Shown here: positions 43,706 through 51,512 of the stretch, piece by piece | Numbering within the stretch: the stretch's first letter is position 1 | Layout of the letters: each line of letters begins with the position of its first letter | Source of the DNA: Candidatus Baltobacteraceae bacterium | GTDB lineage: Bacteria; Vulcanimicrobiota; Vulcanimicrobiia; Vulcanimicrobiales; Vulcanimicrobiaceae | NCBI GenBank assembly: GCA_036489885.1 | Contig: DASXEW010000003.1 | Span: 62,001-126,000 of the forward strand | Length of the DNA: 64,000 nucleotides | Direction: 5' to 3' | The notes under the pieces: generated by a model | Seen by the model: only the letters and a program-made list of their open reading frames with translations | Databases searched by the model: none | Told to the model about the DNA's origin: nothing | Translations under genes and position numbers: made by a program

Positions 43706-44256
43706 TTCTTCGCCTGATCGTCTTGACTATCGGATTCGCGCTGGGTGCTGCCGCGCAGGCGGTCGCGCAATTGGCGACGCCCGCGCCGGAGCCGCAGCCC
43801 GACATCAGCGCGAGCGCCGCGCCGACTGCAACCGCAACTCCGACCGAGACGCCGACCGAGACTCCAAGTGCAACGCCCGCGCCGACAGTATCGCCGTCGC
43901 CGACGGCCACGCCACAAAATCCCTACAAATACATCGTTGAGCCGACGCCCGATCCGAATGCGTCACCCGGCGCACCACAAATCGTGCGCATCGAGATCAT
44001 CGATAAAACGGTGCATATCGGCGGACAATTCGCGTGCCGCATCACGACGTCACCAAACGTCGCGAATCTCGTACTTTCGGTCGAGGGGCACGATATCTCG
44101 ATTCCCAAAGCGCAGGACGGAACGTTTGCGGGTATTCAAGCGATTCCGTCGTTCATTCCACCGTGGTTCTTGAAGACGTATCAGGTCACGTTCAACGCGC
44201 TGACGGCAGACGGGAAAAAAGCGAGCATGACAATTCCGATCACTCTCGCCTATTGA
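43702..44256 (+). CDS. Secreted protein with Thr/Pro linker and beta-domain (paralog of lipoprotein domain)
   Basis: 184 residues from GTG at 43702 overlapping the GT87 stop. Signal peptide LRLIVLTIGFALGAAAQAVAQ; there is no lipobox Cys. Next comes a low-complexity (PT)/(ET)/(SP) stretch of about 45 residues, then a C-terminal domain (PQIVRIEIIDKTVHIGGQF through KKASMTIPITLAY) matching the 38316-38927 lipoprotein's domain position by position. Probably an Ig-like periplasmic domain held away from the membrane by the linker. Function unknown; it ends 2 bases before the convergent methyltransferase. Confidence 0.72.
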   Translation: MILRLIVLTIGFALGAAAQAVAQLATPAPEPQPDISASAAPTATATPTETPTETPSATPAPTVSPSPTATPQNPYKYIVEPTPDPNASPGAPQIVRIEIIDKTVHIGGQFACRITTSPNVANLVLSVEGHDISIPKAQDGTFAGIQAIPSFIPPWFLKTYQVTFNALTADGKKASMTIPITLAY

Positions 44257-44258
44257 AC

Positions 44259-45131
44259 TTATACGGCTATTGCCGTTACGCAGAGATGCCAGCCGAATCT
44301 GCGCTCGAACCAGCGAAAGATCGGCTGTGGCATCCACGCGAAGTACCACCTCTTGTTATAGCGGTACTGCACGTAGTCCGGGATGCTGTATGGGAAAACG
44401 TGGTCTACAAAAATTTCCGCCACGCGGAAGCCACGATCGGAAAGCAGCTTCGCGAGCTCGCGCTTGGTGTACGTGTAGGTAACGGGGCAGCCGGTCTGCG
44501 CTTCGGAGTATCGCGCAATGATGTGGCGCCAATCCCAAAGACGCCCTTTACCGTAGCGCAGCGTCGCCCATAGGACTTTCCACGAGAACGAGTAGTACAT
44601 CATAAGCTTTACTGTCGTGCCGGGCATGGCGTAGCGCTTGAGCTGGTCCAGCGCTCGCTCCGGATGCGGCGTGTGGTGCAGCACGCCAAACGACCAGATC
44701 AGGTCGTAGGGGGCGGGAGCTACGTAATCGCTCAGATTCTCCGCGTTAGCGAATTGCAGATGCACGCGGCTCGAAAGGCCGAACACATCGGCGCGTTTGC
44801 GAGCCAATTCGAGGCTCTCGTTCGAAAGATCGACGGCCGTGACGTCGGCGCCGGCGCGCGCGAAGCTGATTGTCGCCGTGCCAATTCCGCACCCGATCTC
44901 GAGAACGCGCTTGCCGCTCCACTTTGGAAACTCGGCGAACGATACGATGTGCGGCTCAACGAAGTACTTACGTGCCTCCACTTCATCGAAGTACTCTCGC
45001 GTCCCGATTGGCTTCGGTGAGTGCTTGATGTTGCACGGCCGAGAATCCCAGAAGGCTTGAACGTCGTCGATCGGGACCTCGGCAAAGTCGCTACTGGGTT
45101 CAGGGTTGTCTCGGGCGATCACGTCACCCAA
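44259..45131 (-). CDS. Class I SAM-dependent methyltransferase
   Basis: 290 residues; first codon TTG at 45131, with GTG three codons in as an alternative. SAM site: GKRVLEIGCGIGTATISFAR, VTAVDLSNESLELARKRA, LIWSFGVLHHTPHPERALDQ and the MPGTTVKLMMYY strand. The N-terminal PIDDVQAFWDSRPCNIKHS stretch is the signature of a widespread family of polysaccharide-locus methyltransferases (the W.SRPCN motif). The C-terminal third is rich in aromatic/basic residues (YVQYRYNKRWYFAWMP), suggesting membrane contact. Its likely substrate is a glycan or lipid-linked intermediate. Confidence 0.87.
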   Translation of the reverse strand: MGDVIARDNPEPSSDFAEVPIDDVQAFWDSRPCNIKHSPKPIGTREYFDEVEARKYFVEPHIVSFAEFPKWSGKRVLEIGCGIGTATISFARAGADVTAVDLSNESLELARKRADVFGLSSRVHLQFANAENLSDYVAPAPYDLIWSFGVLHHTPHPERALDQLKRYAMPGTTVKLMMYYSFSWKVLWATLRYGKGRLWDWRHIIARYSEAQTGCPVTYTYTKRELAKLLSDRGFRVAEIFVDHVFPYSIPDYVQYRYNKRWYFAWMPQPIFRWFERRFGWHLCVTAIAV

Positions 45132-45163
45132 TTTCCCGCCCTACCGGCAATGAGCCTAGCGCC

Positions 45164-45440
45164 TCATGCGGCGATGCACGCGAAACCGCCGCGCGACTTG
45201 GCGAATTTTAGCATCCGCTCATCCCGAGTCACCAGCGCCACCGGATCACCGTGGAGCTCGTCGGAAAGTTCCCTAGCGATTCGAGCGATCTCTCCGCTAA
45301 CCGCGATCTCGCGTCGAGACTTCCCAAGCCGAAATCGCGGACAGGCGCAACATTCCGCTTAATGACGTCCGCGTGCGCTCCACATTATCCAGCACCTCCA
45401 GGTACCCGGACTTCCACGGCAGCAAGACGCGGGTACCGTC
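45164..45440 (-). pseudogene. Decayed VapC/PIN-domain toxin
   Basis: No intact reading frame, but two frames together read as a PIN-domain toxin. From 45440 to the TAG inside the region one frame gives GTRVLLPWKSG and LRLSAISAWEVSTRDRG, matching the PIN start (DTHVLLW) and the SAISAWEV block. A second frame down to the TGA at 45164-45166 gives EIARIARELSDELHGDP and LVTRDERMLKFAKSRGG, the later EIA..A..LP..HGDP and LVTRDE blocks. Parts between them, including the ADR.I..A segment, are deleted. The 5' end is cut exactly at a REP element (45438). The partner antitoxin is not seen. This fills most of the 333-bp gap between the methyltransferase and hldD. Confidence 0.6.
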
Positions 45441-45481
45441 CCTCGACTACGCTCCTTCCGGTCGCTACGCTCGGGATGACA
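45438..45481 (-). repeat. REP-like palindrome at the hldD 3' end
   Basis: Copy reading GTCCCTCGACTACGC ... GCTACGCTCGGGATGACA on the + strand, with a degenerate stem (TCCTTCCGGTCG). It overlaps the hldD stop (45465-45467) and supplies its last codons (LVSSRA), and it abuts the VapC relic. Confidence 0.75.
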
Positions 45482-46487
45482 CGAGAGGGCGTGACAAATC
45501 GGCAGGCGGCTCGTCGCCTAGGGCGTGACCCGGGATCAGGTAGCCGCGGACGTAGTCGGCGATCCCGTCCTCGAGCGAGGTGATCGGCCGGTCGTAGCCG
45601 GTGCTGCGGATCTTGTCGATCGAGGCCTGCGTCGCGTACTGATAGCGCCCGCGTAGGACCTCGGGCATCTCGATAAAGCGGATGTCCGGTTTGCGCCCCA
45701 TCGATGTGAAGACGGAGCTGACGAGATCAAGCCACGTCCGCGCAGCGCCCGAGCCTACATTGAATAGTCCGCGCGCACTCGGCGTGTTTGCGAGATGGAC
45801 GGTCATGGCAACCGCGTCTTTGACGTAAATGAAATCGCGCGTTTGTTCCCCGTCCGCAATTTCGGGGCGGTAACTCTTGAAGAGTCCGACCCATCCGTCG
45901 CGCGTGATGCTCTCATAGGCTTTGTGAACGACCGAACGCATCTCGCCCTTGTGATCTTCGTTCGGTCCGTACACGTTGAAATATTTCAGACCGACGATTT
46001 TATCCAGCATCCCGGTACGCGCTGCATAGACATCGAAGATATGCTTTGAAAATCCATACTTGTTGAGCGGCCGCAATTCCGAGGCCGGCAGATCTTCACG
46101 CAGTCCATGCTCGCGGGAACCATACGTTGCGCCGGAGCTTGCATACACGAATCGGCGACCTTTGCCGACCGCCCACTCGGCCAACATCTTCGTATAACCG
46201 AAATTGTTGCGGATTAAGTAACTTGCGTCGCTTTCCGTCGTCGACGAGCAGGCACCAAGATGGAAAACCGTTGAGATTTCGTCAAGTTTGCCTGGTGACT
46301 CGTTGACGATGCGTGCAAGCTCGTCGGCTTCGAGGTAGTCGCGAAAACGGAGCGGAACGAGATGACGCCACTTTTCGCCGGTACCCAATCGATCGGCGAT
46401 CAGGATATCGTCGAAACCTCGCCGGTTAAGCTCCCAAACGAGCGCACTTCCAATGAAGCCCGCGCCGCCGGTAACAAGTATCCGCAT
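45465..46487 (-). CDS. hldD: ADP-L-glycero-D-manno-heptose 6-epimerase
   Basis: 340 residues from ATG at 46487 (an upstream in-frame start adds 9 residues without homology). Makes ADP-L-glycero-D-manno-heptose for the LPS inner core. Motifs: MRILVTGGAGFIGSALVWEL, IADRLGTGEKWRHL, FHLGACSSTTESDASYL (family hallmark), YASSGATYGSREHG, NKYGFSKHIFDVY (Tyr/Lys pair), KYFNVYGPNEDHKGEM and QTRDFIYVKDAV. Supports LPS-like glycolipids in this organism, together with the LptD-like protein. The C-terminal tail is extended by a REP. Divergent from mfd with a 36-base gap. Confidence 0.94.
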   Translation of the reverse strand: MRILVTGGAGFIGSALVWELNRRGFDDILIADRLGTGEKWRHLVPLRFRDYLEADELARIVNESPGKLDEISTVFHLGACSSTTESDASYLIRNNFGYTKMLAEWAVGKGRRFVYASSGATYGSREHGLREDLPASELRPLNKYGFSKHIFDVYAARTGMLDKIVGLKYFNVYGPNEDHKGEMRSVVHKAYESITRDGWVGLFKSYRPEIADGEQTRDFIYVKDAVAMTVHLANTPSARGLFNVGSGAARTWLDLVSSVFTSMGRKPDIRFIEMPEVLRGRYQYATQASIDKIRSTGYDRPITSLEDGIADYVRGYLIPGHALGDEPPADLSRPLVSSRA

Positions 46488-46523
46488 CCCCCGTCTTTCG
46501 CGATGTGCTAGCATAGAAACTCT

Positions 46524-49500
46524 GTGTCCGTAGCTACCCCCGTTCTCTATCGTTCATTTGCGGCTCTGCTCGACCGTTTGCGGTCATCGAGCGGTGCCGC
46601 TGCATTCTCGTTGCACGAGACGGGCGCAGCCGCGCGACCATACCTGCTCTCCGGAATCTTCAAGGCGCTTGGCGACCAAATGCTCGTCGTCGTGCCGACG
46701 GCAGATGTCGCAGAACGCACGTTCGCCGATCTGCTCTACTATCTGGGCGAGGGCGAGAACGGCCCGGTTGCGCTGATGCGCCCGCGCGACGAGAGCATCG
46801 GTGCGCTCGAAAGTCCGTCCGAACGCAGCGCGCGCATGACGCTGCTTGCCGATCTTTCGGCCCGCCGCTCGATGATCGTCGTGGCTCCGGTCGCTGCGCT
46901 ACGTCAGTATCTGATGCCGCGTGAGATCTTCGAGAGTCTCATTTTCTCAATCGAGCGCGGCGCGAGCGCCGGTTTCGAAGAGACGCAACAGCGCTTATTC
47001 AGGCTGGGCTATCATCGCGTCGATGTCGTCGGCGCGGCCGGCGAATACGCCGTGCGCGGTGGACTCATCGACGTCTTTGCGGCGACCGCCGAGAAACCGG
47101 CTCGCATCGAATTCTTCGGCGACGATGTCGACAGCATTCGGCCCTTCGATCTGCAGTCGCAGCGCAGCGATGCCGGCGAGCCGCTCGCGAAGATCGCGAT
47201 CGCGCCGTGGAGCGAGATTCCACGCGAGCCCGTTTATCGCGAGCGCGTCAGCGATCGCGTCGACGGCGAACCGGGCGTCGTCTCGGCCGTGCGGGCATAT
47301 CTTGCGTCGGGCGCAGAAGTCCCCGAAGCGTGGCTCTCGCTTGCGTACGACCGGCACGCGACGATCTTCGACTATCTTTCCAAGCGCGCGCTCGTCGTTT
47401 TGCAAGAACCGCAGATGCTCGCGACGATCGATGAAAGCCTGAGCCAAGAGCGCTCGCGCGAACAAGAAGTCTTGCTTGCCGGCGTCGAGTCGGGCGAGCT
47501 CGACGTGCGCACCGACGAAGTCGGAGAAGCCTTACTCGCCGATGTGAGCGCGCCGTATCCGAATTTCTGCGCACTGCGCAATGAGCTCGCGCAAGCAACG
47601 ACGCTCGTCGTTGCCGGTGCAATCGAAGGCGACGCGGCCGAATCCTGGCTTCCGCGCGTCCTCGAACGCTTTGCGCTCGAGACGCGACCGGTCGAGCATT
47701 TCCAGCGCCGCATCGATACGTTCATGACGTCGGTACGTGAATGGTTGGACACGGGAGAAACCGTTTGGCTGACCGTTACCGGCGCCTCACGCTTGCACGA
47801 GATGCTGCAAGGAGCCGGGATCGACGCGCAGCGCGGCATGCCGCGCGCGCTGCTCGGCAACGCCGCCGTTTACGTCGATCAAGGCTCGATCGATGCGGGC
47901 TTCTCGATCCCGGCGTTGCGTTTGCACGTGCTCGGCGATCGCGAGATTTACGGCCAGCAGGCGCGCCGCGTCAAACTGCGCGCCGTCAAGGAAGGCGTGC
48001 CGATCACGCTTTCCGATCTTTCGGTCGGCGATTTCATCGTGCACGCCGTGCACGGGATCGGACAATATCTCGGCTTGCGCACCGAGACGATTCTCGGCAC
48101 GACGAGCGACTATCTCTCTCTGCAGTACGCAGGCAACGACCGCATGCTCGTCCCCGTGCACCAGATGCACATGGTGACGAAATACAACTCCGGCGAAGGC
48201 CACGCGCCGCGGCTTTCGCGCATGGGCGGCGGCGACTGGGCGCGCGCCAAGAGCCGCGTCAGCGAGCAGCTTGCAAAAATTGCAGACGAGCTCGTCGCGC
48301 TCTACGCCGAGCGTGAATCGGCGCCGGGCTATTCGTTCGGCCCGGATGCGCCGTGGCAATCGGAGCTCGAAGAAGCCTTTCCATACACGGAGACGCCCGA
48401 TCAGCTCAAAGCGATCGTTGAAGTCAAGGGCGACATGGCGACCTCACGGCCGATGGATCGCCTCGTTTGCGGCGACGTCGGCTACGGGAAGACCGAAGTT
48501 GCAATTCGCGCCGCGTTCAAGGCCGTGCTCGCGAAAAAACAAGTCGCGATCCTGGTTCCGACGACGCTGCTTGCGGCGCAGCACTTCCGCAATTTCAGCG
48601 CGCGCTTTGCGAGCTTCCCGGTGCAAGTCGCCGAGCTTTCACGCTTCCGCACGAAAAAAGAGCAGCAGGCGACCCTGCGCGACGTTGCCGACGGAAAAAT
48701 CGACATCGTCATCGGAACGCACCGGCTCCTGCAGAAAGACGTCGTCTTCAAAGATCTTGGCCTGCTCGTGATCGACGAAGAGCAGCGCTTCGGCGTCATG
48801 CACAAAGAGCGGCTCAAACAGCTGCGCGCAAGCGTCGACGTGCTCACGCTCTCCGCGACGCCGATTCCGCGGACGCTGCACATGTCGTTGCTCGGCGTGC
48901 GCGATCTCTCGCTCATTCAAACCGCACCGGCCAACCGGCTCTCGACAAAAACGGTCGTCGTGCCGTCGAGTGATTCCGTCGTGCAACGCGCGATCATGGC
49001 CGAGCTGGATCGCGGCGGACAAGTGTACTTCGTGCACAACCGGATCGAGACGATCTATGCCGTCGCCAAAGCCCTCGAACAGCTCGTCCCCAAAGCCCGC
49101 ATCGGCATCGGACACGGCCAGATGGGGGAGACCGAGCTTGGACCGGTCATGCAACGCTTCATCGACGGCGAGGTCGACGTCTTCGTCTCGACGACGATCA
49201 TTGAGAACGGCCTCGACATTCCCAACGTCAATACGATCATCATCACCGACGCCGATAAATTCGGACTCGCCGATCTCTATCAGTTGCGCGGACGTGTCGG
49301 GCGTTCGAACCAGCAAGCTTACGCGTATCTTTTGTATCAGGCACATAAGGCGCTCACGGAAGAAGCCAAGGCGCGGCTCGAAGCGATCCGCGAGTTCACC
49401 CATCTCGGAAGCGGGATGCAAATCGCGATGCGCGATCTCGAAATCCGCGGCGCGGGGAATCTGCTCGGGAGAGCGCAGAGCGGCTTCATCGGCGCAGTCG

Positions 49501-50015
49501 GATTCGAGACGTATTGCTCGCTGCTCGCGGATGCGGTCGCCGAGCGTCGCGGCCGTACAAAAGAAACGCTCGAAGCGCGGCGTGAAGCCGTCATCGACAT
49601 CAAGATCGACGCCTTCATTCCGGCCGACTATATTCCGCAGGTCTCGCAGAAGATCGCCGTCTATCAGCAGCTCGCCGCCGCGCGCAGCGAGGCGGAAGTC
49701 GAAGAGGTCGCGGCCGGAGTGCGCGACCGGTTCGGTGCGTTTCCCGATGAATTTCGCGATCTCGTCGAGATCACGAAGCTGCGCACGATCGCGCTGCGCA
49801 AGAACATCACGCGCGTCGTGATCGACGAGCGCCGCTTGACGTTCGGCGTCGGTAGCGGCTTCGCGCTCGAGCCGACGGCGATTCCGCGACTGCAATCGCT
49901 GACGAAGAATCGCTTCCGATTCGGCGATGGAAAGATCACGGTCGACCTGCCGACGCGCATCGAGTCGCCCCGAGAAGCGTTTCCGCTCGTACGACAGCTC
50001 GTCGAGACGCTCTAA
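46524..50015 (+). CDS. mfd: Transcription-repair coupling factor Mfd
   Basis: 1163 residues, GTG start at 46524. Removes stalled RNA polymerase from damaged DNA and recruits UvrABC. Domains in order: UvrB-like region (about 1-490, with AALLDRLRSSSGAA and RIEFFGDDVDSIRPFD), CarD-type RNA polymerase-interaction domain (about 495-570: DLSVGDFIVHAVHGIGQYLG), superfamily-2 helicase core (about 600-960) with GDVGYGKTEVA (Walker A), DEEQRFG (DEEQ), SATPIPRTL, TTIIENGLDIPNVNTIII and QLRGRVGRSNQQAYAYLLY, and the C-terminal TRCF regulatory domain (from about 1000). Length is normal. Divergent from hldD by 36 bases. Confidence 0.97.
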   Translation: MSVATPVLYRSFAALLDRLRSSSGAAAFSLHETGAAARPYLLSGIFKALGDQMLVVVPTADVAERTFADLLYYLGEGENGPVALMRPRDESIGALESPSERSARMTLLADLSARRSMIVVAPVAALRQYLMPREIFESLIFSIERGASAGFEETQQRLFRLGYHRVDVVGAAGEYAVRGGLIDVFAATAEKPARIEFFGDDVDSIRPFDLQSQRSDAGEPLAKIAIAPWSEIPREPVYRERVSDRVDGEPGVVSAVRAYLASGAEVPEAWLSLAYDRHATIFDYLSKRALVVLQEPQMLATIDESLSQERSREQEVLLAGVESGELDVRTDEVGEALLADVSAPYPNFCALRNELAQATTLVVAGAIEGDAAESWLPRVLERFALETRPVEHFQRRIDTFMTSVREWLDTGETVWLTVTGASRLHEMLQGAGIDAQRGMPRALLGNAAVYVDQGSIDAGFSIPALRLHVLGDREIYGQQARRVKLRAVKEGVPITLSDLSVGDFIVHAVHGIGQYLGLRTETILGTTSDYLSLQYAGNDRMLVPVHQMHMVTKYNSGEGHAPRLSRMGGGDWARAKSRVSEQLAKIADELVALYAERESAPGYSFGPDAPWQSELEEAFPYTETPDQLKAIVEVKGDMATSRPMDRLVCGDVGYGKTEVAIRAAFKAVLAKKQVAILVPTTLLAAQHFRNFSARFASFPVQVAELSRFRTKKEQQATLRDVADGKIDIVIGTHRLLQKDVVFKDLGLLVIDEEQRFGVMHKERLKQLRASVDVLTLSATPIPRTLHMSLLGVRDLSLIQTAPANRLSTKTVVVPSSDSVVQRAIMAELDRGGQVYFVHNRIETIYAVAKALEQLVPKARIGIGHGQMGETELGPVMQRFIDGEVDVFVSTTIIENGLDIPNVNTIIITDADKFGLADLYQLRGRVGRSNQQAYAYLLYQAHKALTEEAKARLEAIREFTHLGSGMQIAMRDLEIRGAGNLLGRAQSGFIGAVGFETYCSLLADAVAERRGRTKETLEARREAVIDIKIDAFIPADYIPQVSQKIAVYQQLAAARSEAEVEEVAAGVRDRFGAFPDEFRDLVEITKLRTIALRKNITRVVIDERRLTFGVGSGFALEPTAIPRLQSLTKNRFRFGDGKITVDLPTRIESPREAFPLVRQLVETL

Positions 50016-50027
50016 GAGAAGGAAAGT

Positions 50028-50053
50028 CGGCTAGCACTACGTAGTGCTAGCCG
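50028..50053. promoter_or_regulatory. Perfect 26-bp palindrome immediately before the Gly-rich lipoprotein start
   Basis: CGGCTAGCACTAC followed by its exact reverse complement, ending three bases before the ATG at 50057. A purine-rich AGAAGGAAAG lies just upstream (50016-50026). In RNA it would form a 13-bp hairpin with no loop bases to spare, ending at the start codon; in DNA it looks like a dimeric repressor operator. It has no U-tract, so it is not a classical terminator for mfd. Confidence 0.75.
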
Positions 50054-50056
50054 CGA

Positions 50057-51433
50057 ATGAAACTCGGCGCGGTCCTTGCCGTCGCGTTTTTCTGCATGCT
50101 GGTGGGATGCGGGCCGCCTTCAACCGTCACGCCTTCTCCCGCGAATACCGGGACGAGTCTCTACACCGTCACAATCGGAACCGACTCAAATCCAACCTCT
50201 GTTCTCCTCGGTGTAGGCAGTGGTGTGGGTGTGCAAGGCGACCTGCGATACGGAATGGCACACGCGCAGCCGAATACGGCGATTCAATTCGACGTGAAAC
50301 GAATCGCCAGCAGCAATCCGGCCCTGTGTTTCAACAACGCCTGCACGATCACGCTGTCGGGTCCGCTTCCGATCATCGAGAACAACCTTTCAATCGACGG
50401 CGCATCATTCGGCCGAATCACGATTGACGGCGCTGGGAAATACCGCGCGTTCTTCGCCGACAGCGGCACCATTATCATCAAGAATTTGCAAATTCAAAAC
50501 GTAACGGCAAAAGGCGGCGACGGCGGTTACCCGTGGGGAGGCGGAGGCGCCGGACTCGGCGCCGGCATCTTTATAAACCAAGCAACCGCCAGCGTCAGCA
50601 TCAGCGACGATTTCTTCGTCAACTGTCAGGCCATCGGCGGAGCTGGAGCCGGCGGTGGCAATCCCGGCGAACCTTCGTTTGGCGGTGGCGGCGGCGGAGG
50701 CGGTCTCGGTGGCAGCGGCGGCGGCGGTCCACTTTCCGGCCCGAGTGACTTGGGCGGATCCGGAGGCGGCGGGCTGCTGCAGGCGGGCAACACTGCCACA
50801 ACAAGCGGGGGCGCTTTTGGCGGGTCCGGCTACGGGCCCACCGCCGGAAGCGGCGGCACATCGACGAGCATTAATGGGGTGAATGGCGGCTTCGGCGGGG
50901 GTGGTGGCGGTGGTAGCGGCGGCGGCGTCAATTCTCCACCAATAGGAGCGGGCGGAGATGGTGGTTTCGGCGGTGGCGGCGGAGGGAGCGGCGCGCCCAC
51001 AGTCGGTGTTTTGGAAAATTACGGAGGTGCCGGTGGGTTCGGAGCCGGCGGAGGCGGAGGCGCAGGCGGCGGAGCCGGCGGCCCAGGTGGTGGCGGCGGC
51101 TCAGGCGATACCGTAGGCGCAAACGGCGGTACGCTCGCGACGATCACCGGCGGGGCCGGAGTAAGTACGCATAGTGGAAGCGGCGCCGGCGGTGGAGCGG
51201 CAGCGGGTCCAGGAATCTTCGTGAACGCCGGAAGTCTCCAGACGACGAGCAGCGGCGCCTCTCAATGCTCGGCAACCGGGGGAACCATCGATTACTCCGG
51301 CCCCGCGACGCCCGGGGGTTCAGACTCGACGCCAGTCTTCAATTACGCCGGCACCGTAAACGGCTCTACGACAGCGGGCCCCGTCCCAGCCGCCTTGGGC
51401 ACGTCGGCCCCGATGGCGCTCGTTCGGCGTTAA
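50057..51433 (+). CDS. Gly-rich lipoprotein with beta-helix-like N-terminal part
   Basis: 458 residues; the lipoprotein signal ends in the lipobox MLVGC (Cys about residue 18). Residues about 35-190 resemble polymorphic-outer-membrane-protein/pectin-lyase-like repeats (GDLRYGMAHAQPNTAIQFDV, TITLSGPLPIIENNLSIDG, IIIKNLQIQNVTAKGG, GAGIFINQATASVSISDDF). Residues about 190-395 are extremely rich in Gly (GGGGGG runs with Ser, Ala, Asn), then the beta-helix pattern returns (AAGPGIFVNAGSLQTTSS). Likely surface-exposed structural or adhesive protein; function not known. GGC/GGA codon tracts make slippage likely. Confidence 0.8.
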   Translation: MKLGAVLAVAFFCMLVGCGPPSTVTPSPANTGTSLYTVTIGTDSNPTSVLLGVGSGVGVQGDLRYGMAHAQPNTAIQFDVKRIASSNPALCFNNACTITLSGPLPIIENNLSIDGASFGRITIDGAGKYRAFFADSGTIIIKNLQIQNVTAKGGDGGYPWGGGGAGLGAGIFINQATASVSISDDFFVNCQAIGGAGAGGGNPGEPSFGGGGGGGGLGGSGGGGPLSGPSDLGGSGGGGLLQAGNTATTSGGAFGGSGYGPTAGSGGTSTSINGVNGGFGGGGGGGSGGGVNSPPIGAGGDGGFGGGGGGSGAPTVGVLENYGGAGGFGAGGGGGAGGGAGGPGGGGGSGDTVGANGGTLATITGGAGVSTHSGSGAGGGAAAGPGIFVNAGSLQTTSSGASQCSATGGTIDYSGPATPGGSDSTPVFNYAGTVNGSTTAGPVPAALGTSAPMALVRR

Positions 51434-51444
51434 GCCGCGGGAGG

Positions 51445-51480
51445 AACCCCCGGCACCCCTACGAACGTTCGGGGGTTTTG
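51445..51480 (+). terminator. Probable intrinsic terminator after the Gly-rich lipoprotein
   Basis: Stem AACCCCCG (51445-51452) pairs with CGGGGGTT (51470-51477); a 17-base loop contains a small inner hairpin (ACG..CGT). It is followed by TTG, so the T-tract is short. Lies 12 bases after the stop codon. Confidence 0.55.
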
Positions 51481-51512
51481 CGGAGCCTGTTATCTCCGCG
51501 CGGAGTAAGGAT

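Noticed and set aside
48639-49895. 418-residue open frame antisense to mfd
   Set aside because: Compositional shadow of GC-rich coding sequence; mfd is complete and conserved over the whole region.
50028-50053. Intrinsic terminator for mfd
   Set aside because: Stem is strong but there is no T-tract after it, and it ends 3 bases before a start codon.
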